A stretch of DNA of 64,000 bases, taken from NCBI GenBank assembly GCA_016000085.1, contig JAECRT010000001.1, positions 62,001 to 126,000 of the forward strand, read 5' to 3'. Within the stretch, counting starts at the first letter, position 1, and the number at the start of each line of letters is the position of its first letter. Origin of the DNA: Sphingomonadaceae bacterium (lineage in GTDB: Bacteria; Pseudomonadota; Alphaproteobacteria; Sphingomonadales; Sphingomonadaceae). Position numbers and translations under genes: made by a program. Under the pieces are notes generated by a model. The model did no database searches. It was not told where the DNA came from and saw only the letters and a list, made by a program, of their open reading frames with translations. Below are positions 1-8,384 of this stretch, piece by piece.

Positions 1-1
1 T

Positions 2-1084
2 GCCGAGGTAGAGGGCAGGGATGGGGTGAACCTGCGTCAGGCGGGCTTTTTTGTGGCGGCCAATCGCAACAAACGATCCATTACGCTCGATCATAGCAAG
101 TCCGAGGGCCAGGAAATCCTGCGCAAACTGGTCGCGGGCTCAGACGTGCTCATCGAAAATTACAAGGTCGGCGACCTGAAGCGTTTCGGGCTGGATTATG
201 AAAGTCTCAAGGCGATCAATCCCGGCTTGATCTACTGTTCGGTAACAGGCTTTGGCCAGACCGGCCCGATGGCGGCGCGGCCTGGTTATGACGGCCTGTT
301 CCAGGCGACGGGCGGCATGATGGCGGTCACCGGCATTGCAGACGGTCAGCCAGGGTCGGGGCCGCTGAAGGCTGGTCCGAGTCTCGTCGATTTCGTCACT
401 GGCCACAACGTCGCCATCTCCGTGCTCGCCGCGCTCCAGCATCGGAACCAGACAGGCGAAGGACAGCATATCGATATCGCCCTGCTGGACAGTTCGGTGG
501 CGATGGTCAGCCATATCATGCAGGATTATCTGCTCAGCGGCGTTACGCCCCCCCGTCTCGGCAATGGCGGCAATGGCGGCGGTCCGGCGGATCTTATTCA
601 TACCAGCGATGGAATGCTGTACCTGACCGCCGGTGGCGACGAACATTGGCGGCGGCTGACGGTGCTGATGGGTCAGCCCGAACTGTATCGCGATCCGCGC
701 TTCGATGAGAATTACAAGCGGGGCAAGCTGAACCGGCTGGAGTTGATGGACATCATCAACGAATGGAGCCGAGGATACACCTCCGAGGAGCTCCAGGGAA
801 AATTCGATGAGGTGAGCATTCCCGCCGCGCGCTACAATGAGTTGCCGGAGGTTTGGGAAGATCCGCAGGTCCAGCATCGGGGTCTGCGCGCGACGACGCC
901 GCACCCATGGTCGTCGACAGGTTCGGTCGATCTGATCGCAAGTCCGCTGGCCAATATGTCGCAATCGCCCGCGACTATCCGCCGCGCGCCGCCGCTGCTG
1001 GGCGAACATACCGCCGAAGTGCTGGGCGAATTGGGCTATGACGATGCGCGCATTGCCCAGTTGCAGGAGATGAAGATCTTCTGA
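2..1084 (+). CDS. CaiB/BaiF family III CoA-transferase, 5' truncated by window edge
   Basis: Family III CoA-transferases move CoA between carboxylic acids through an aspartyl-CoA thioester. The reading frame is open to the first base of the window and continues upstream of the GTG listed at 26, so the N-terminal Rossmann part (family length about 400 residues) lies outside. Visible motifs are the ANRNK segment, the catalytic-Asp region LVDFVTG, and the TGEGQHIDIALLD segment. It converges on the minus-strand steroid operon. An acid-activating transferase here could supply CoA thioesters to the neighbouring beta-oxidation genes, in place of an AMP-forming ligase such as FadD3; that role is inference. 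Family assignment is secure, substrate unknown. Confidence 0.9.
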   Translation, partial: AEVEGRDGVNLRQAGFFVAANRNKRSITLDHSKSEGQEILRKLVAGSDVLIENYKVGDLKRFGLDYESLKAINPGLIYCSVTGFGQTGPMAARPGYDGLFQATGGMMAVTGIADGQPGSGPLKAGPSLVDFVTGHNVAISVLAALQHRNQTGEGQHIDIALLDSSVAMVSHIMQDYLLSGVTPPRLGNGGNGGGPADLIHTSDGMLYLTAGGDEHWRRLTVLMGQPELYRDPRFDENYKRGKLNRLELMDIINEWSRGYTSEELQGKFDEVSIPAARYNELPEVWEDPQVQHRGLRATTPHPWSSTGSVDLIASPLANMSQSPATIRRAPPLLGEHTAEVLGELGYDDARIAQLQEMKIF

Positions 1085-1096
1085 CCAGGCAAAGGC

Positions 1097-1122
1097 TCCG
1101 GCGGCTCTTGCGGGCCGCCGGA
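1097..1122. terminator. Stem-loop between convergent genes, candidate bidirectional terminator
   Basis: A perfect 9-bp inverted repeat, TCCGGCGGC and GCCGCCGGA, with an 8-base loop sits in the 46-base gap between the convergent CoA-transferase and acyl-CoA dehydrogenase genes. There is no clear T-run, so its terminator role is inferred from position and stem strength. Confidence 0.4.
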
Positions 1123-1130
1123 TCTGCACC

Positions 1131-2303
1131 TCATCCGCGCGGCTCCCGTGGCATCCCAAGGCCTCGCTCGGAAATGATGTTGCGTTGAATCTGGTCGGTC
1201 CCGGCATAGATGGTGTCGGACCGGCTCATCAGATACATGTTGGGAAGGCCATCGAACCTTTCCTCGCTGATGCCGATCTCGCCTTCCTGCCCCAGCACGT
1301 CCATGGCGAGTTCGCCCAACGCCTTGTGCCACAGTGACCAGTAGAGCTTGTAGCTATAGGCCGCGCCCGAAAGATCCGCGCCGCCCTCGCCGTCGGATAA
1401 CATCCGCAGACCGTTATAGCGCATGATCTTCAGCCCTGCATGAGCCTTGGCGATCTTCTGCCGGATGATCGGGTCACTTGCTTTGCCGTTACGTTTGGCG
1501 ATGGCGATGACTTCGTCCAGTTCGTTGCGGAAATGCATCTGCTGGGCGAGTGTCGACACGCCCCGCTCGAAGCCCAGCAGCGCCATCGCGACCTTCCAGC
1601 CATCGCCTTCCTCGCCGATCCGATCGATGGTCAGCGCCTCCGCCCCGTCAAAAAAGACCTCGGCAAATTCGGCCTCGCCGGTCATCTGGCGGATGGGCCG
1701 GGGGTCCACTCCGGGCTGGTCCATCGGCACCATCAGGAAGGACAGGCCCTTATTGCCGACGCTGCCCGCCTCGGTCCGCGCGATGACGAAGCACCAGTCG
1801 GCAATCGTCCCCATCGACGTCCAGATCTTCTGCCCATCGATAATATAGCGGTCGCCCTCGACGCGCGCCTTGGTCTTTACGTTGGCAAGGTCGGACCCGG
1901 CGCCCGGTTCAGAATAGCCTTGGCACCAGATCGTCTTGCCATGGGCGATGTCGGGCAGAAAGCGTGCCTTCTGATCTTCGCTGCCCATGGCGATCAGCGT
2001 CGGTCCCAGCAACTCCACGCCCAGATGCCCGACACGGGGCGGCGCCTTGGCCCGCGCATATTCTTCGGCGAATATGATCTGTTCGGCGATGGAGGCGCCC
2101 CGGCCGCCCCATTGCTCGGGCCAACCGACCACGCTCCACCGCGCTTCCCCCAGCGCCGCTTCCCAGGCGCGACGTTCCTCGACATTGTCGGTCTGGTTGG
2201 TCTGACCGCGCACGGCCTTGAAAGGGCCGGACAACTGGCTGTTCAACCAGTCGGCCGCCTCCTCGCGAAAGGCTTTGAGTTCAGGGGCGAAGGCAAGCTG
2301 CAT
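1131..2303 (-). CDS. Acyl-CoA dehydrogenase, large-subunit type (FadE)
   Basis: FAD-dependent alpha,beta-dehydrogenation of an acyl-CoA thioester, 390 residues, the full family length. The central beta-domain motif [13 protein letters not shown] and the C-terminal [11 protein letters not shown] segment are typical of steroid-pathway dehydrogenases, which often act as heterotetramers of a large and a short subunit. The shorter dehydrogenase at 5264-6352 in the same operon is a plausible partner (inference). It is the last gene of the long minus-strand operon, three bases after the thiolase start region. The particular steroid intermediate cannot be told from sequence alone. Confidence 0.9.
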   Translation of the reverse strand: MQLAFAPELKAFREEAADWLNSQLSGPFKAVRGQTNQTDNVEERRAWEAALGEARWSVVGWPEQWGGRGASIAEQIIFAEEYARAKAPPRVGHLGVELLGPTLIAMGSEDQKARFLPDIAHGKTIWCQGYSEPGAGSDLANVKTKARVEGDRYIIDGQKIWTSMGTIADWCFVIARTEAGSVGNKGLSFLMVPMDQPGVDPRPIRQMTGEAEFAEVFFDGAEALTIDRIGEEGDGWKVAMALLGFERGVSTLAQQMHFRNELDEVIAIAKRNGKASDPIIRQKIAKAHAGLKIMRYNGLRMLSDGEGGADLSGAAYSYKLYWSLWHKALGELAMDVLGQEGEIGISEERFDGLPNMYLMSRSDTIYAGTDQIQRNIISERGLGMPREPRG

Positions 2304-2306
2304 GGA

Positions 2307-3509
2307 TCAGGCGACCTCGAACAGGCCAGCGGCACCCATGCCGCCCGCCACGCACATCGACACGACGACATATTTGACGCCGCGGCGCTTGCCCTCGATC
2401 AGCGCATGGCCGACCAGGCGCGATCCGGTCATGCCGAACGGATGGCCGATGGCGATACCGCCGCCGTTGACGTTCAGCTTTTCCGGGTCGATTCCCAGCT
2501 TCTGCTGGCAATAGACCGCTTGGCTTGCGAAGGCTTCGTTGATTTCCCACAGGCCGATATCGTCTATCTTCAGACCCGCACGATCCAGCAGCTTGGGGAT
2601 AGCGAACACCGGGCCGATGCCCATCTCGTCGGCGCCGCAACCCGCGACCTGGAAGCCACGATAGACGCCCAGGATCGGCCGTCCTTCCTTCTGCGCGGTG
2701 GCGAGGTCCATGACGACCTGCGCGGAAGCGCCGTCGGACAGCTGGCTGGCATTGCCCGCCGTTACATGCTTGCCCTCCTGAATGACCTGCCCATTTTTGA
2801 ACACGGGCTTCAGGCCGGCAAGCGCTTCATAGGTGGTGCCAGCGCGGATGCCCTCATCCTTGGCCAGCGTCAGCTCTTCCTTGCCGGTCTCATTGCCTTC
2901 CTTGTCGAACAGTGTCTTGGTGACGGTGATCGGCACGATTTCGGCATCGAAGCGGCCTGCTGCCTGCGCGGCGGCGGCGCGCTGCTGCGACAGTGCGGCA
3001 AAGCGATCCTGTGCTTCACGGTCCACGCCATAGCGTTCGGCGACGATTTCTGCCGTTTCGATCATCACCATATAGGCATCAGGATCTTGCGCCTTGATGA
3101 ATTCGGACCGGTTACGAAATGCTGGCGCGTGCTTGTTGAGGGTCAGCGAGATGCTTTCCATCCCACCGGCCACCGCAACGTCGATTTCGTCGCACATGAT
3201 GCCACGCGCGGCGAGGGCAATGGCGTTGAGCCCCGACGAGCATTTGCGGTCCAGCGTAAAGCCCGCGGTCGTGTTAGGCAGTACAGACCCATGGACGGTC
3301 AGGCGGCCCAGATTATAGCTCTGGGTATTCCAGTGATTGCCGACGCCCAGATAAACGTCATCGACGCGCGCCGGGTCGATCCCCGCGCGTTCGATAGCGG
3401 CATTGACGACATGCGCCGACATGACGGGTGCTTCGGTATCGTTGAACGCGCCGCGATAGGCCTTGCCGACGCCGGTGCGAGCAGTGGAGATGATGGCTGC
3501 TTCACGCAT
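2307..3509 (-). CDS. Acetyl-CoA acetyltransferase / steroid beta-oxidation thiolase
   Basis: Thiolase that cleaves a 3-oxoacyl-CoA with CoA. Catalytic residues are all present: nucleophile Cys90 in [10 protein letters not shown], His356 in GHPFGMTG and Cys386 in CVAGGMG, with the NEAFA loop between. The ORF track begins at 3554, but the ATG at 3509 gives MREAAIIS, the usual thiolase N-terminus, and is preceded by an AAGGAA ribosome site, so I use it (400 residues). It follows the ketosteroid isomerase by 14 bases. It resembles the FadA5-type thiolases of steroid side-chain degradation, but that specificity is inference. Confidence 0.92.
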   Translation of the reverse strand: MREAAIISTARTGVGKAYRGAFNDTEAPVMSAHVVNAAIERAGIDPARVDDVYLGVGNHWNTQSYNLGRLTVHGSVLPNTTAGFTLDRKCSSGLNAIALAARGIMCDEIDVAVAGGMESISLTLNKHAPAFRNRSEFIKAQDPDAYMVMIETAEIVAERYGVDREAQDRFAALSQQRAAAAQAAGRFDAEIVPITVTKTLFDKEGNETGKEELTLAKDEGIRAGTTYEALAGLKPVFKNGQVIQEGKHVTAGNASQLSDGASAQVVMDLATAQKEGRPILGVYRGFQVAGCGADEMGIGPVFAIPKLLDRAGLKIDDIGLWEINEAFASQAVYCQQKLGIDPEKLNVNGGGIAIGHPFGMTGSRLVGHALIEGKRRGVKYVVVSMCVAGGMGAAGLFEVA

Positions 3510-3523
3510 GGGAAAATTCCTTG

Positions 3524-3916
3524 TTAAAAACCGTGCATGTTGGTGGGGCCCCAATAGGCGCGCATTTCGATCACCTCATTGGCTTCATTGAAGCGGAAGG
3601 TGTCGATCACATCGATGCGCTTGGCACCGCCGTCGAAATTGAGGTTCACCGAAAAGGGGAACACCGCATAGTCGCCGACCACGCGCACCGGTCCTTCGAG
3701 CTTCAGCTTCGCACCGGTCTTCATGGACTCGGCATAGAAGGCGCGAACGGCTTCCCGCCCATGATGGACCGGTGTGCCGATCGGGTCTTCGACCGTCGCA
3801 TCGGCGGCATAGAGGGCGGCAACCTGATCGGCGCTGCCCGCCTCGAACGCGGCGACATAGGCGTGGACGGCGGCTTCCATCTTTGCGGGGTCTGGCATCT
3901 TCGTGGGATCGGGCAT
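3524..3916 (-). CDS. ksi: Steroid Delta5-isomerase (ketosteroid isomerase)
   Basis: Isomerises 3-oxo-Delta5-steroids to the conjugated 3-oxo-Delta4 form. The 130-residue NTF2-fold protein is close to the Comamonas testosteroni enzyme as I remember it, sharing YVAAxxAG, ATVEDP and the DxFRFN segment. The three catalytic positions are retained: Tyr20 (equivalent of Tyr14), Asp44 (Asp38, in ATVEDP) and Asp105 (Asp99, in IDTFRFN). This distinguishes it from the many NTF2-like proteins that only share the fold. It lies inside what is otherwise a ring C/D and beta-oxidation operon, between a MaoC hydratase and a thiolase. Confidence 0.9.
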   Translation of the reverse strand: MPDPTKMPDPAKMEAAVHAYVAAFEAGSADQVAALYAADATVEDPIGTPVHHGREAVRAFYAESMKTGAKLKLEGPVRVVGDYAVFPFSVNLNFDGGAKRIDVIDTFRFNEANEVIEMRAYWGPTNMHGF

Positions 3917-3921
3917 CTTGC

Positions 3922-4386
3922 TTACTCCGGAAAATAGCGTGTGATGGCTTCGACAACGACGGCAGGCTTTTCTTGGCCCTCAATTTCGACGGTGACGCGG
4001 ATCACCGCCTGGATCGCCGCGCCATTGGCGACCGCCTCGACCGAGAGAATTTCGCCGACCCCGCGAATGCGCGAACCGCAGCGCACGGGATTGAGGAAGC
4101 GCAGCTTGTTGGTGCCGACATTCAGGCCGCTGGCAAAGCGCCGCACGTCGATCATGCTGGGCATCATCAGGTTGGTGAGGCTGAGCGTCAGATAGCCATG
4201 GGCAATGGTCGCACCGAACGGACCGTCCTTGGCGCGTTCCGTATCGACATGGATCCATTGATGATCCCCGGTCACATCGGCAAAGCCGTCGATCATGGCC
4301 TGATCGACTGTCAGCCACTCGCTGGGACCAAGGATCGTGCCTTCCTTGCCTATCAATTCGCGGGGCGATTCAAAGATGGTGGTCAT
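3922..4386 (-). CDS. MaoC-like enoyl-CoA hydratase, hotdog fold
   Basis: Probable hydratase of a 2-enoyl-CoA, 154 residues, single hotdog domain. The (R)-hydratase signature is visible as FADVTGDHQWIHVD with Asp41 and His46 as the likely catalytic pair, followed by the GATIAHGYLTLSL segment. MaoC hydratases serve steroid side-chain oxidation in actinobacteria together with acyl-CoA dehydrogenases and a thiolase, all of which are neighbours here. Only three bases separate it from the SDR stop and five from the isomerase start. Exact substrate unknown. Confidence 0.88.
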   Translation of the reverse strand: MTTIFESPRELIGKEGTILGPSEWLTVDQAMIDGFADVTGDHQWIHVDTERAKDGPFGATIAHGYLTLSLTNLMMPSMIDVRRFASGLNVGTNKLRFLNPVRCGSRIRGVGEILSVEAVANGAAIQAVIRVTVEIEGQEKPAVVVEAITRYFPE

Positions 4387-4389
4387 GGA

Positions 4390-5181
4390 TCAGGCCCTTT
4401 GGCTGGACACGGAGACGATCTCTCCGGTCATGTAGGAGGACAGGTCGCTTGCCAGGAACATCATGACATTGGCGATTTCCCACACTTCGGCGGGGCGTCC
4501 GAACGCTTCCTTCTCGACCAGCTTGTCGAGTGCTTCCTGACTGGTCACCTTGGCAAGGAAGGGATGCATGGCCAGGCTCGGCGACACGGCGTTGATGCGC
4601 ACGCCATGTTCTGCCGCCTCGATCGCGGAACAACGGGTAAAGGCCATGACGCCAGCCTTGGCCGCCGCATAATGGGCCTGGCCCTTTTGCGCGCGCCAGC
4701 CCAGGACAGAGGCGTTGTTCACCATCACGCCCGACTTGTTGGCATACATGGACGGCAGGAAGGCGCGGGTCATGCGGAACAGGCTGGTCAGCGTGACATC
4801 GAGCACCCGGTTCCACTGGTCATCGGTCATGTCGACAACATCGACCTCTCCACCAAGTCCCGCATTGTTTATGAGCACGTCGACCTTGCCAAGGGCGGCC
4901 AGCGATGCATCGCGCAGGCCCTGCACGGCCTGTTCGCTGGTAACATCGCAAACGAACGTCGCTGGCCGTTCCACGCCCGCTTCATCGGCGATCCGATCAG
5001 CGGCTTCGCCAAGGCGGCGTTCGTGGAAATCGCTGATCAGCAGCTTGGCGCCTTCCTCAGCGGCGCGCTTCGCCGCCGAAAAGCCGATGCCCGTGCCCGC
5101 AGCGGCAGTCACTACCACGGTCTTGCCGGTCAGCAGGCCGCGCGGGGTGGGATAGGGGGGAACAGGGACAGTTGCAGCCAT
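4390..5181 (-). CDS. SDR family oxidoreductase, probable hydroxyacyl-CoA or hydroxysteroid dehydrogenase
   Basis: Classical short-chain dehydrogenase of 263 residues: TAAAGTGIG cofactor loop near residue 25, NNAG at 105-108, Ser158, Tyr171 and Lys175. The ORF track starts at 5523 inside the neighbouring acyl-CoA dehydrogenase in another frame; the ATG at 5181 (MAATVPVP) with AAGGA nine bases upstream is the convincing start. Its position between a dehydrogenase and a MaoC hydratase fits the 3-hydroxyacyl-CoA dehydrogenase step, though a hydroxysteroid substrate is equally possible. Confidence 0.88.
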   Translation of the reverse strand: MAATVPVPPYPTPRGLLTGKTVVVTAAAGTGIGFSAAKRAAEEGAKLLISDFHERRLGEAADRIADEAGVERPATFVCDVTSEQAVQGLRDASLAALGKVDVLINNAGLGGEVDVVDMTDDQWNRVLDVTLTSLFRMTRAFLPSMYANKSGVMVNNASVLGWRAQKGQAHYAAAKAGVMAFTRCSAIEAAEHGVRINAVSPSLAMHPFLAKVTSQEALDKLVEKEAFGRPAEVWEIANVMMFLASDLSSYMTGEIVSVSSQRA

Positions 5182-5263
5182 TATACCAGATCCTTGCATG
5201 TTACGGGCGTCAACGCCGCCCGGTCGAGTTGTGTATGGGGCAGGGGAAGGGCGACGACGCCGG

Positions 5264-6352
5264 TCATGCGGCGACCCTGTCCCCATCCAGCAAAAGCTTC
5301 GCCAATGCCTCGCGATGGGTATCGGCCGAACCCAGCCAGCTTGCCGTAGCGCGCGCACGTTTGAAGTAGAGGTGGGCGTGATGTTCCCAGGTGAAGCCGA
5401 TGCCGCCATGCAACTGGATCGCATCGCCGCTGATTGAACAATAGGCGTCGGACGCATAGGTGCGGGCGATATGGCAGGCTTCGGCCAGTTCTTCACCATC
5501 CTCGTCAATGGCTGCCGCTGCATAATAGGCGGCCGAGCGTGATGCCTCGACCAACAGCATCATGTCCGCCAGCATATGTTTATAGGCCTGGAACGAACCG
5601 ATCTGGCGGCCGAACTGCACGCGTTGCCCCGCATAATCCACGGTCGCGTCGAGGCTGTATTGCATCCCCCCCGTCTGCTCCGCCGCCAACAATCCCGCGC
5701 CGATGGAGAGCGTCCGTGCGATCGCGGCCTGCGCGCCGCCCGCCTCACCCAGCACCATGTCGGGTGTTACCGCGCAGTCGAACGTCAACGTCGCGAAGCG
5801 GCGGGTACGATCCAGGCTAGGCAGCGCTTCGACCGTCAGGCCGGGCGTGCTGCGTTCCAGTACGATCAAGCTATCGTCCGCCGTCGCGACGACGATCAAT
5901 TCTGCGACATGGCCGAAGGTCACGAAATGGGCCGTGCCGGTCAGCCGATCACCCGATAAGGTCGGGCGGTCGGCTGTTCCAGCGAAACAGGCCCGGGTGC
6001 CAGCGCAGAGACGAGGGAGGAGGGTCGTATGCTGCGCCTCATTCCCGGCTGCCAACACTGCCTGGACCGCCAGAACCGCCGTTTCGAAAAAAGGCACCGG
6101 GGCCAGCATACGCCCCATCTCTTCCAGGACCAGCGCCATTTCGACAGCGCCCAGCCCCAGACCGCCATGCGTCTCCGGCACCATCAGCCCAGCGAAGCCC
6201 ATCTCGCCGGCCAGGGCTTGCCACAGGCTTTCGTCAAAGCCCGTCGTTCCCTCGACCACTGCGCGAATTACTTCCGGACTGGCGGCGTCGGTCAGGAAGT
6301 CGCGTGCGGCTCCCTGAATGGCGCGTTGGTCATCGCTGAGCGCGAAGTCCAT
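5264..6352 (-). CDS. Acyl-CoA dehydrogenase, short-subunit type
   Basis: Acyl-CoA dehydrogenase family protein of 362 residues, with MDFALSDDQRAIQ at the N-terminus, RVQFGRQIGSFQAYKH, and the C-terminal signature QLHGGIGFTWEHHAHLYFKR. This is the shorter, more divergent subunit form seen in the alpha2beta2 dehydrogenases of steroid degradation. Its stop overlaps the start of the upstream SDR at 6352, implying translational coupling. A gap of about 80 bases separates it from the next gene, the largest inside the operon. Partnering with the 390-residue dehydrogenase at 1131-2303 is inference. Confidence 0.88.
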   Translation of the reverse strand: MDFALSDDQRAIQGAARDFLTDAASPEVIRAVVEGTTGFDESLWQALAGEMGFAGLMVPETHGGLGLGAVEMALVLEEMGRMLAPVPFFETAVLAVQAVLAAGNEAQHTTLLPRLCAGTRACFAGTADRPTLSGDRLTGTAHFVTFGHVAELIVVATADDSLIVLERSTPGLTVEALPSLDRTRRFATLTFDCAVTPDMVLGEAGGAQAAIARTLSIGAGLLAAEQTGGMQYSLDATVDYAGQRVQFGRQIGSFQAYKHMLADMMLLVEASRSAAYYAAAAIDEDGEELAEACHIARTYASDAYCSISGDAIQLHGGIGFTWEHHAHLYFKRARATASWLGSADTHREALAKLLLDGDRVAA

Positions 6353-7257
6353 CAGGCGGCTCCGTAAACCGACTTGGCGGGTTCGCGGGTCGTCAGCAGC
6401 TGGCGGACGATCGCATCCATCTCGCCTGGCTCAATGCGCGCGCCCTTGTCATAGGCCGGGCTGTCGGTCCAACCCTGCGACAGGAAGACTTGGCCGCCCT
6501 TCAGCTCAAACACCTGGCCGGTCACACCCTTCGACTGTTCCGACACCAGATAGGCGACGAGCGGCGCCATATTTTCCGGTGCAAACAGGTCGAATTCGCC
6601 TTCCTTCACCTCCATGTCGAAGGCGCCGGTATTGGTCATGCGAGTGCGCGCATTGGGCGCCAGCGCATTGGCGGTGACGCCCAGCCGCCCCAGTTCCGCT
6701 GCCTGCACCAAAGTCAGCCCCGCGATACCCGCCTTGGCCGTCGAATAGGCGGACTGACCGATCGAACCCTGAAGGCCCGCGCCCGACGTCGTGTTGATAA
6801 TACGGGCGTCGACCGGATTGCCCGCCTTGCTCTGCGCGCGCCAATATTCCGCGGCGTGGCGGCTGGTGCAGAAATGGCCGCGCAGGTGAACACGGATCAC
6901 TGCATCCCATTCTTCCGGGCTACAGGTGAAGAACATGCGGTCGCGCACGAAACCGGCATTGTTGACCACGGCATGCAGCGCGCCGAAAGTGTCGAGCGCG
7001 GCTTCCACCATGCGCTTGCCCGCATCCCAGTCCGCTACGTCATCCGTGTTGGCGACCGCTTCCCCGCCCATGGCGCGAATCTCGTCCACCACCTGCTCCG
7101 CCGCGCCCTTGGTTTCCCCGGCCTCACCATGGGTGCCAACACCCAGATCGTTGACCACCACTTTGCAACCTTCAGCCGCCAAGCCCAGCGCATAGGCTTT
7201 GCCAAGGCCATTGCCAGCCCCGGTTACGATCGCAACGCGTCCTTCGCAGATACCCAT
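6352..7257 (-). CDS. ipdF: IpdF-like (3R)-hydroxyacyl-CoA dehydrogenase, SDR
   Basis: SDR of 301 residues resembling the dehydrogenase domain of peroxisomal multifunctional enzyme type 2 and mycobacterial IpdF (Rv3559c), which oxidises the 5-hydroxyl of the HIP-CoA series in steroid C/D-ring breakdown. TGAGNGLGKAYA is the cofactor loop, NNAG is at 99-102, and Ser158, Tyr171 and Lys175 form the active site; the long loop VVNDLGVGTHGE after the second strand is typical of this subfamily. Presence of ipdA, ipdB and ipdC upstream in the same operon supports the name. Confidence 0.83.
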   Translation of the reverse strand: MGICEGRVAIVTGAGNGLGKAYALGLAAEGCKVVVNDLGVGTHGEAGETKGAAEQVVDEIRAMGGEAVANTDDVADWDAGKRMVEAALDTFGALHAVVNNAGFVRDRMFFTCSPEEWDAVIRVHLRGHFCTSRHAAEYWRAQSKAGNPVDARIINTTSGAGLQGSIGQSAYSTAKAGIAGLTLVQAAELGRLGVTANALAPNARTRMTNTGAFDMEVKEGEFDLFAPENMAPLVAYLVSEQSKGVTGQVFELKGGQVFLSQGWTDSPAYDKGARIEPGEMDAIVRQLLTTREPAKSVYGAA

Positions 7258-7284
7258 TTCTTCTACTCCTTCACAGCCCGCTGA

Positions 7285-7728
7285 TCATGACGCGACCGGG
7301 ATCAGCAGGTGCTGACTAAGGTCGCCGACGAGATCGAGCAGGGAATAATCACGTTCAGAAAAATGCCATTCGCCGCCCACGCGAACGAAGGCGTCATGAT
7401 AGCGGCCCGCGCAAATGGCCTGCAAAGGCAGGTCCGGCGTGGCCTGGAAAACCGTATAGTAGGACCGGCAGGTCGCCGTCCCTGCGACATCATCCACCTC
7501 CACGATCGGGTTGGTGATGACATGCTTGGTCTTCGGTGTGCCACAGGGGTAGATGCGCACATGCGCGCGCCACAGCGCCAGCATGGGCGCTGATCCTTCC
7601 ACCACCTCGCCATCGCCGGTCTTGATCCGGGCGCGGGTGAAAAGCGCGGCCACCGCTTCCATCTCGCCCGCATCCATCAGTTCGGCATAGCGATACAGAA
7701 GGTTGGTGATCTGCGTTGCGCTGCTCAT
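7285..7728 (-). CDS. NTF2-like (SnoaL) protein of unknown function
   Basis: 147-residue NTF2-fold protein of the SnoaL-like type; it begins with the helix LLYRYAELMDAGEMEAVAALF and ends with GEWHFSERDYSLLDL. Unlike the ketosteroid isomerase in this operon, it lacks the ATVEDP motif and paired catalytic Asp residues, so a different reaction (hydration, dehydration or isomerisation) or only a binding role is likely. Its ATG overlaps the stop of the PaaY-like gene (ATGA), so the two are translationally coupled. Function not known. Confidence 0.8.
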   Translation of the reverse strand: MSSATQITNLLYRYAELMDAGEMEAVAALFTRARIKTGDGEVVEGSAPMLALWRAHVRIYPCGTPKTKHVITNPIVEVDDVAGTATCRSYYTVFQATPDLPLQAICAGRYHDAFVRVGGEWHFSERDYSLLDLVGDLSQHLLIPVAS

Positions 7729-8369
7729 GCTTTCTCTCCCGTTTCCGCCATGCGGCGTTGGCGTTCTTCGGCGGTCTTGCCCACAAGGCGCACTGCAATG
7801 GCGTCGGAACGGATACGCTGCCGATCCGGCTCTGCCGCGCGCAACGGCTCTGCTTCGATCAGGTCGGTCAGCGCGGCGCGGGCGAGCTTTTGATATTCGC
7901 CGTCGCCGTCATTGCGCCATGTGATCTGATGCGGCTCGAACGTCTTGATGACCTTCGCTGGATTGCCGACCACCAGACTGCGGGGTGGCGTTTCTACATC
8001 CGACTTCACCAGACTCAGCGCCGCGACCAGATTTTCCGACCCTATCACGGCATTGTCGAGGATCACCGCATTCATCCCGATCAGCGCATTCTCCCCAATC
8101 TCGCAGCCGTGGATGATCGATCCATGTGCAATCGTCGCGCCCCGCCGAATGATGGTGTCGCGCAACTGGTTGGCATGGACAGTGACGTTGTCCTGAATGC
8201 TACTGTCGCCCTCCACCACAATTCGCCCAAAATCGCCGCGCAAGGATGCGCCGGGCGCGATGAAGCAGCCCGGTCCGACGATCACATCTCCGATCAGCGA
8301 CGCTAGCGGATGGACATAGCTGGTCGGATCGACCACCGGGACGATCCCCTGATAGGCGTAGCAGGGCAT
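7725..8369 (-). CDS. PaaY-like gamma-carbonic-anhydrase-fold protein (hexapeptide repeats)
   Basis: 214-residue left-handed beta-helix protein with imperfect hexapeptide repeats through roughly residues 15-140 (IGDVIV, GCFIAP, ALIGMN) and histidines in VHANQ and IAHGSIIHG that fit the metal site of the gamma-carbonic anhydrase family. The closest remembered relatives are PaaY and CaiE; PaaY hydrolyses dead-end CoA thioesters in phenylacetate catabolism. In a ring-opening CoA pathway a similar rescue thioesterase role is attractive but inferred. The C-terminal 60 residues are charged and outside the repeat. Confidence 0.85.
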   Translation of the reverse strand: MPCYAYQGIVPVVDPTSYVHPLASLIGDVIVGPGCFIAPGASLRGDFGRIVVEGDSSIQDNVTVHANQLRDTIIRRGATIAHGSIIHGCEIGENALIGMNAVILDNAVIGSENLVAALSLVKSDVETPPRSLVVGNPAKVIKTFEPHQITWRNDGDGEYQKLARAALTDLIEAEPLRAAEPDRQRIRSDAIAVRLVGKTAEERQRRMAETGEKA

Positions 8370-8384
8370 GGGCCAGGCGCTCCG

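Noticed and set aside
1440-3527. 695-residue plus-strand ORF, and similar long frames at 3772-5349, 28285-29895 and 10487-11827
   Set aside because: They run antisense to clear dehydrogenase, thiolase and other genes, have low-complexity Arg/Ala/Asp-rich composition typical of shadow frames in GC-rich DNA, and show no family motifs.
5182-5523. N-terminal extension of the SDR at 4390 given by the ORF track
   Set aside because: The added residues overlap the acyl-CoA dehydrogenase gene in another frame and look like shadow sequence; the ATG at 5181 has a good ribosome site.
7405-7416. CGCGCAAAT (complement of ATTTGCGCG) as another operator copy
   Set aside because: It lies inside the NTF2-like coding sequence and is probably chance; I mention it because it weakens the motif finding.
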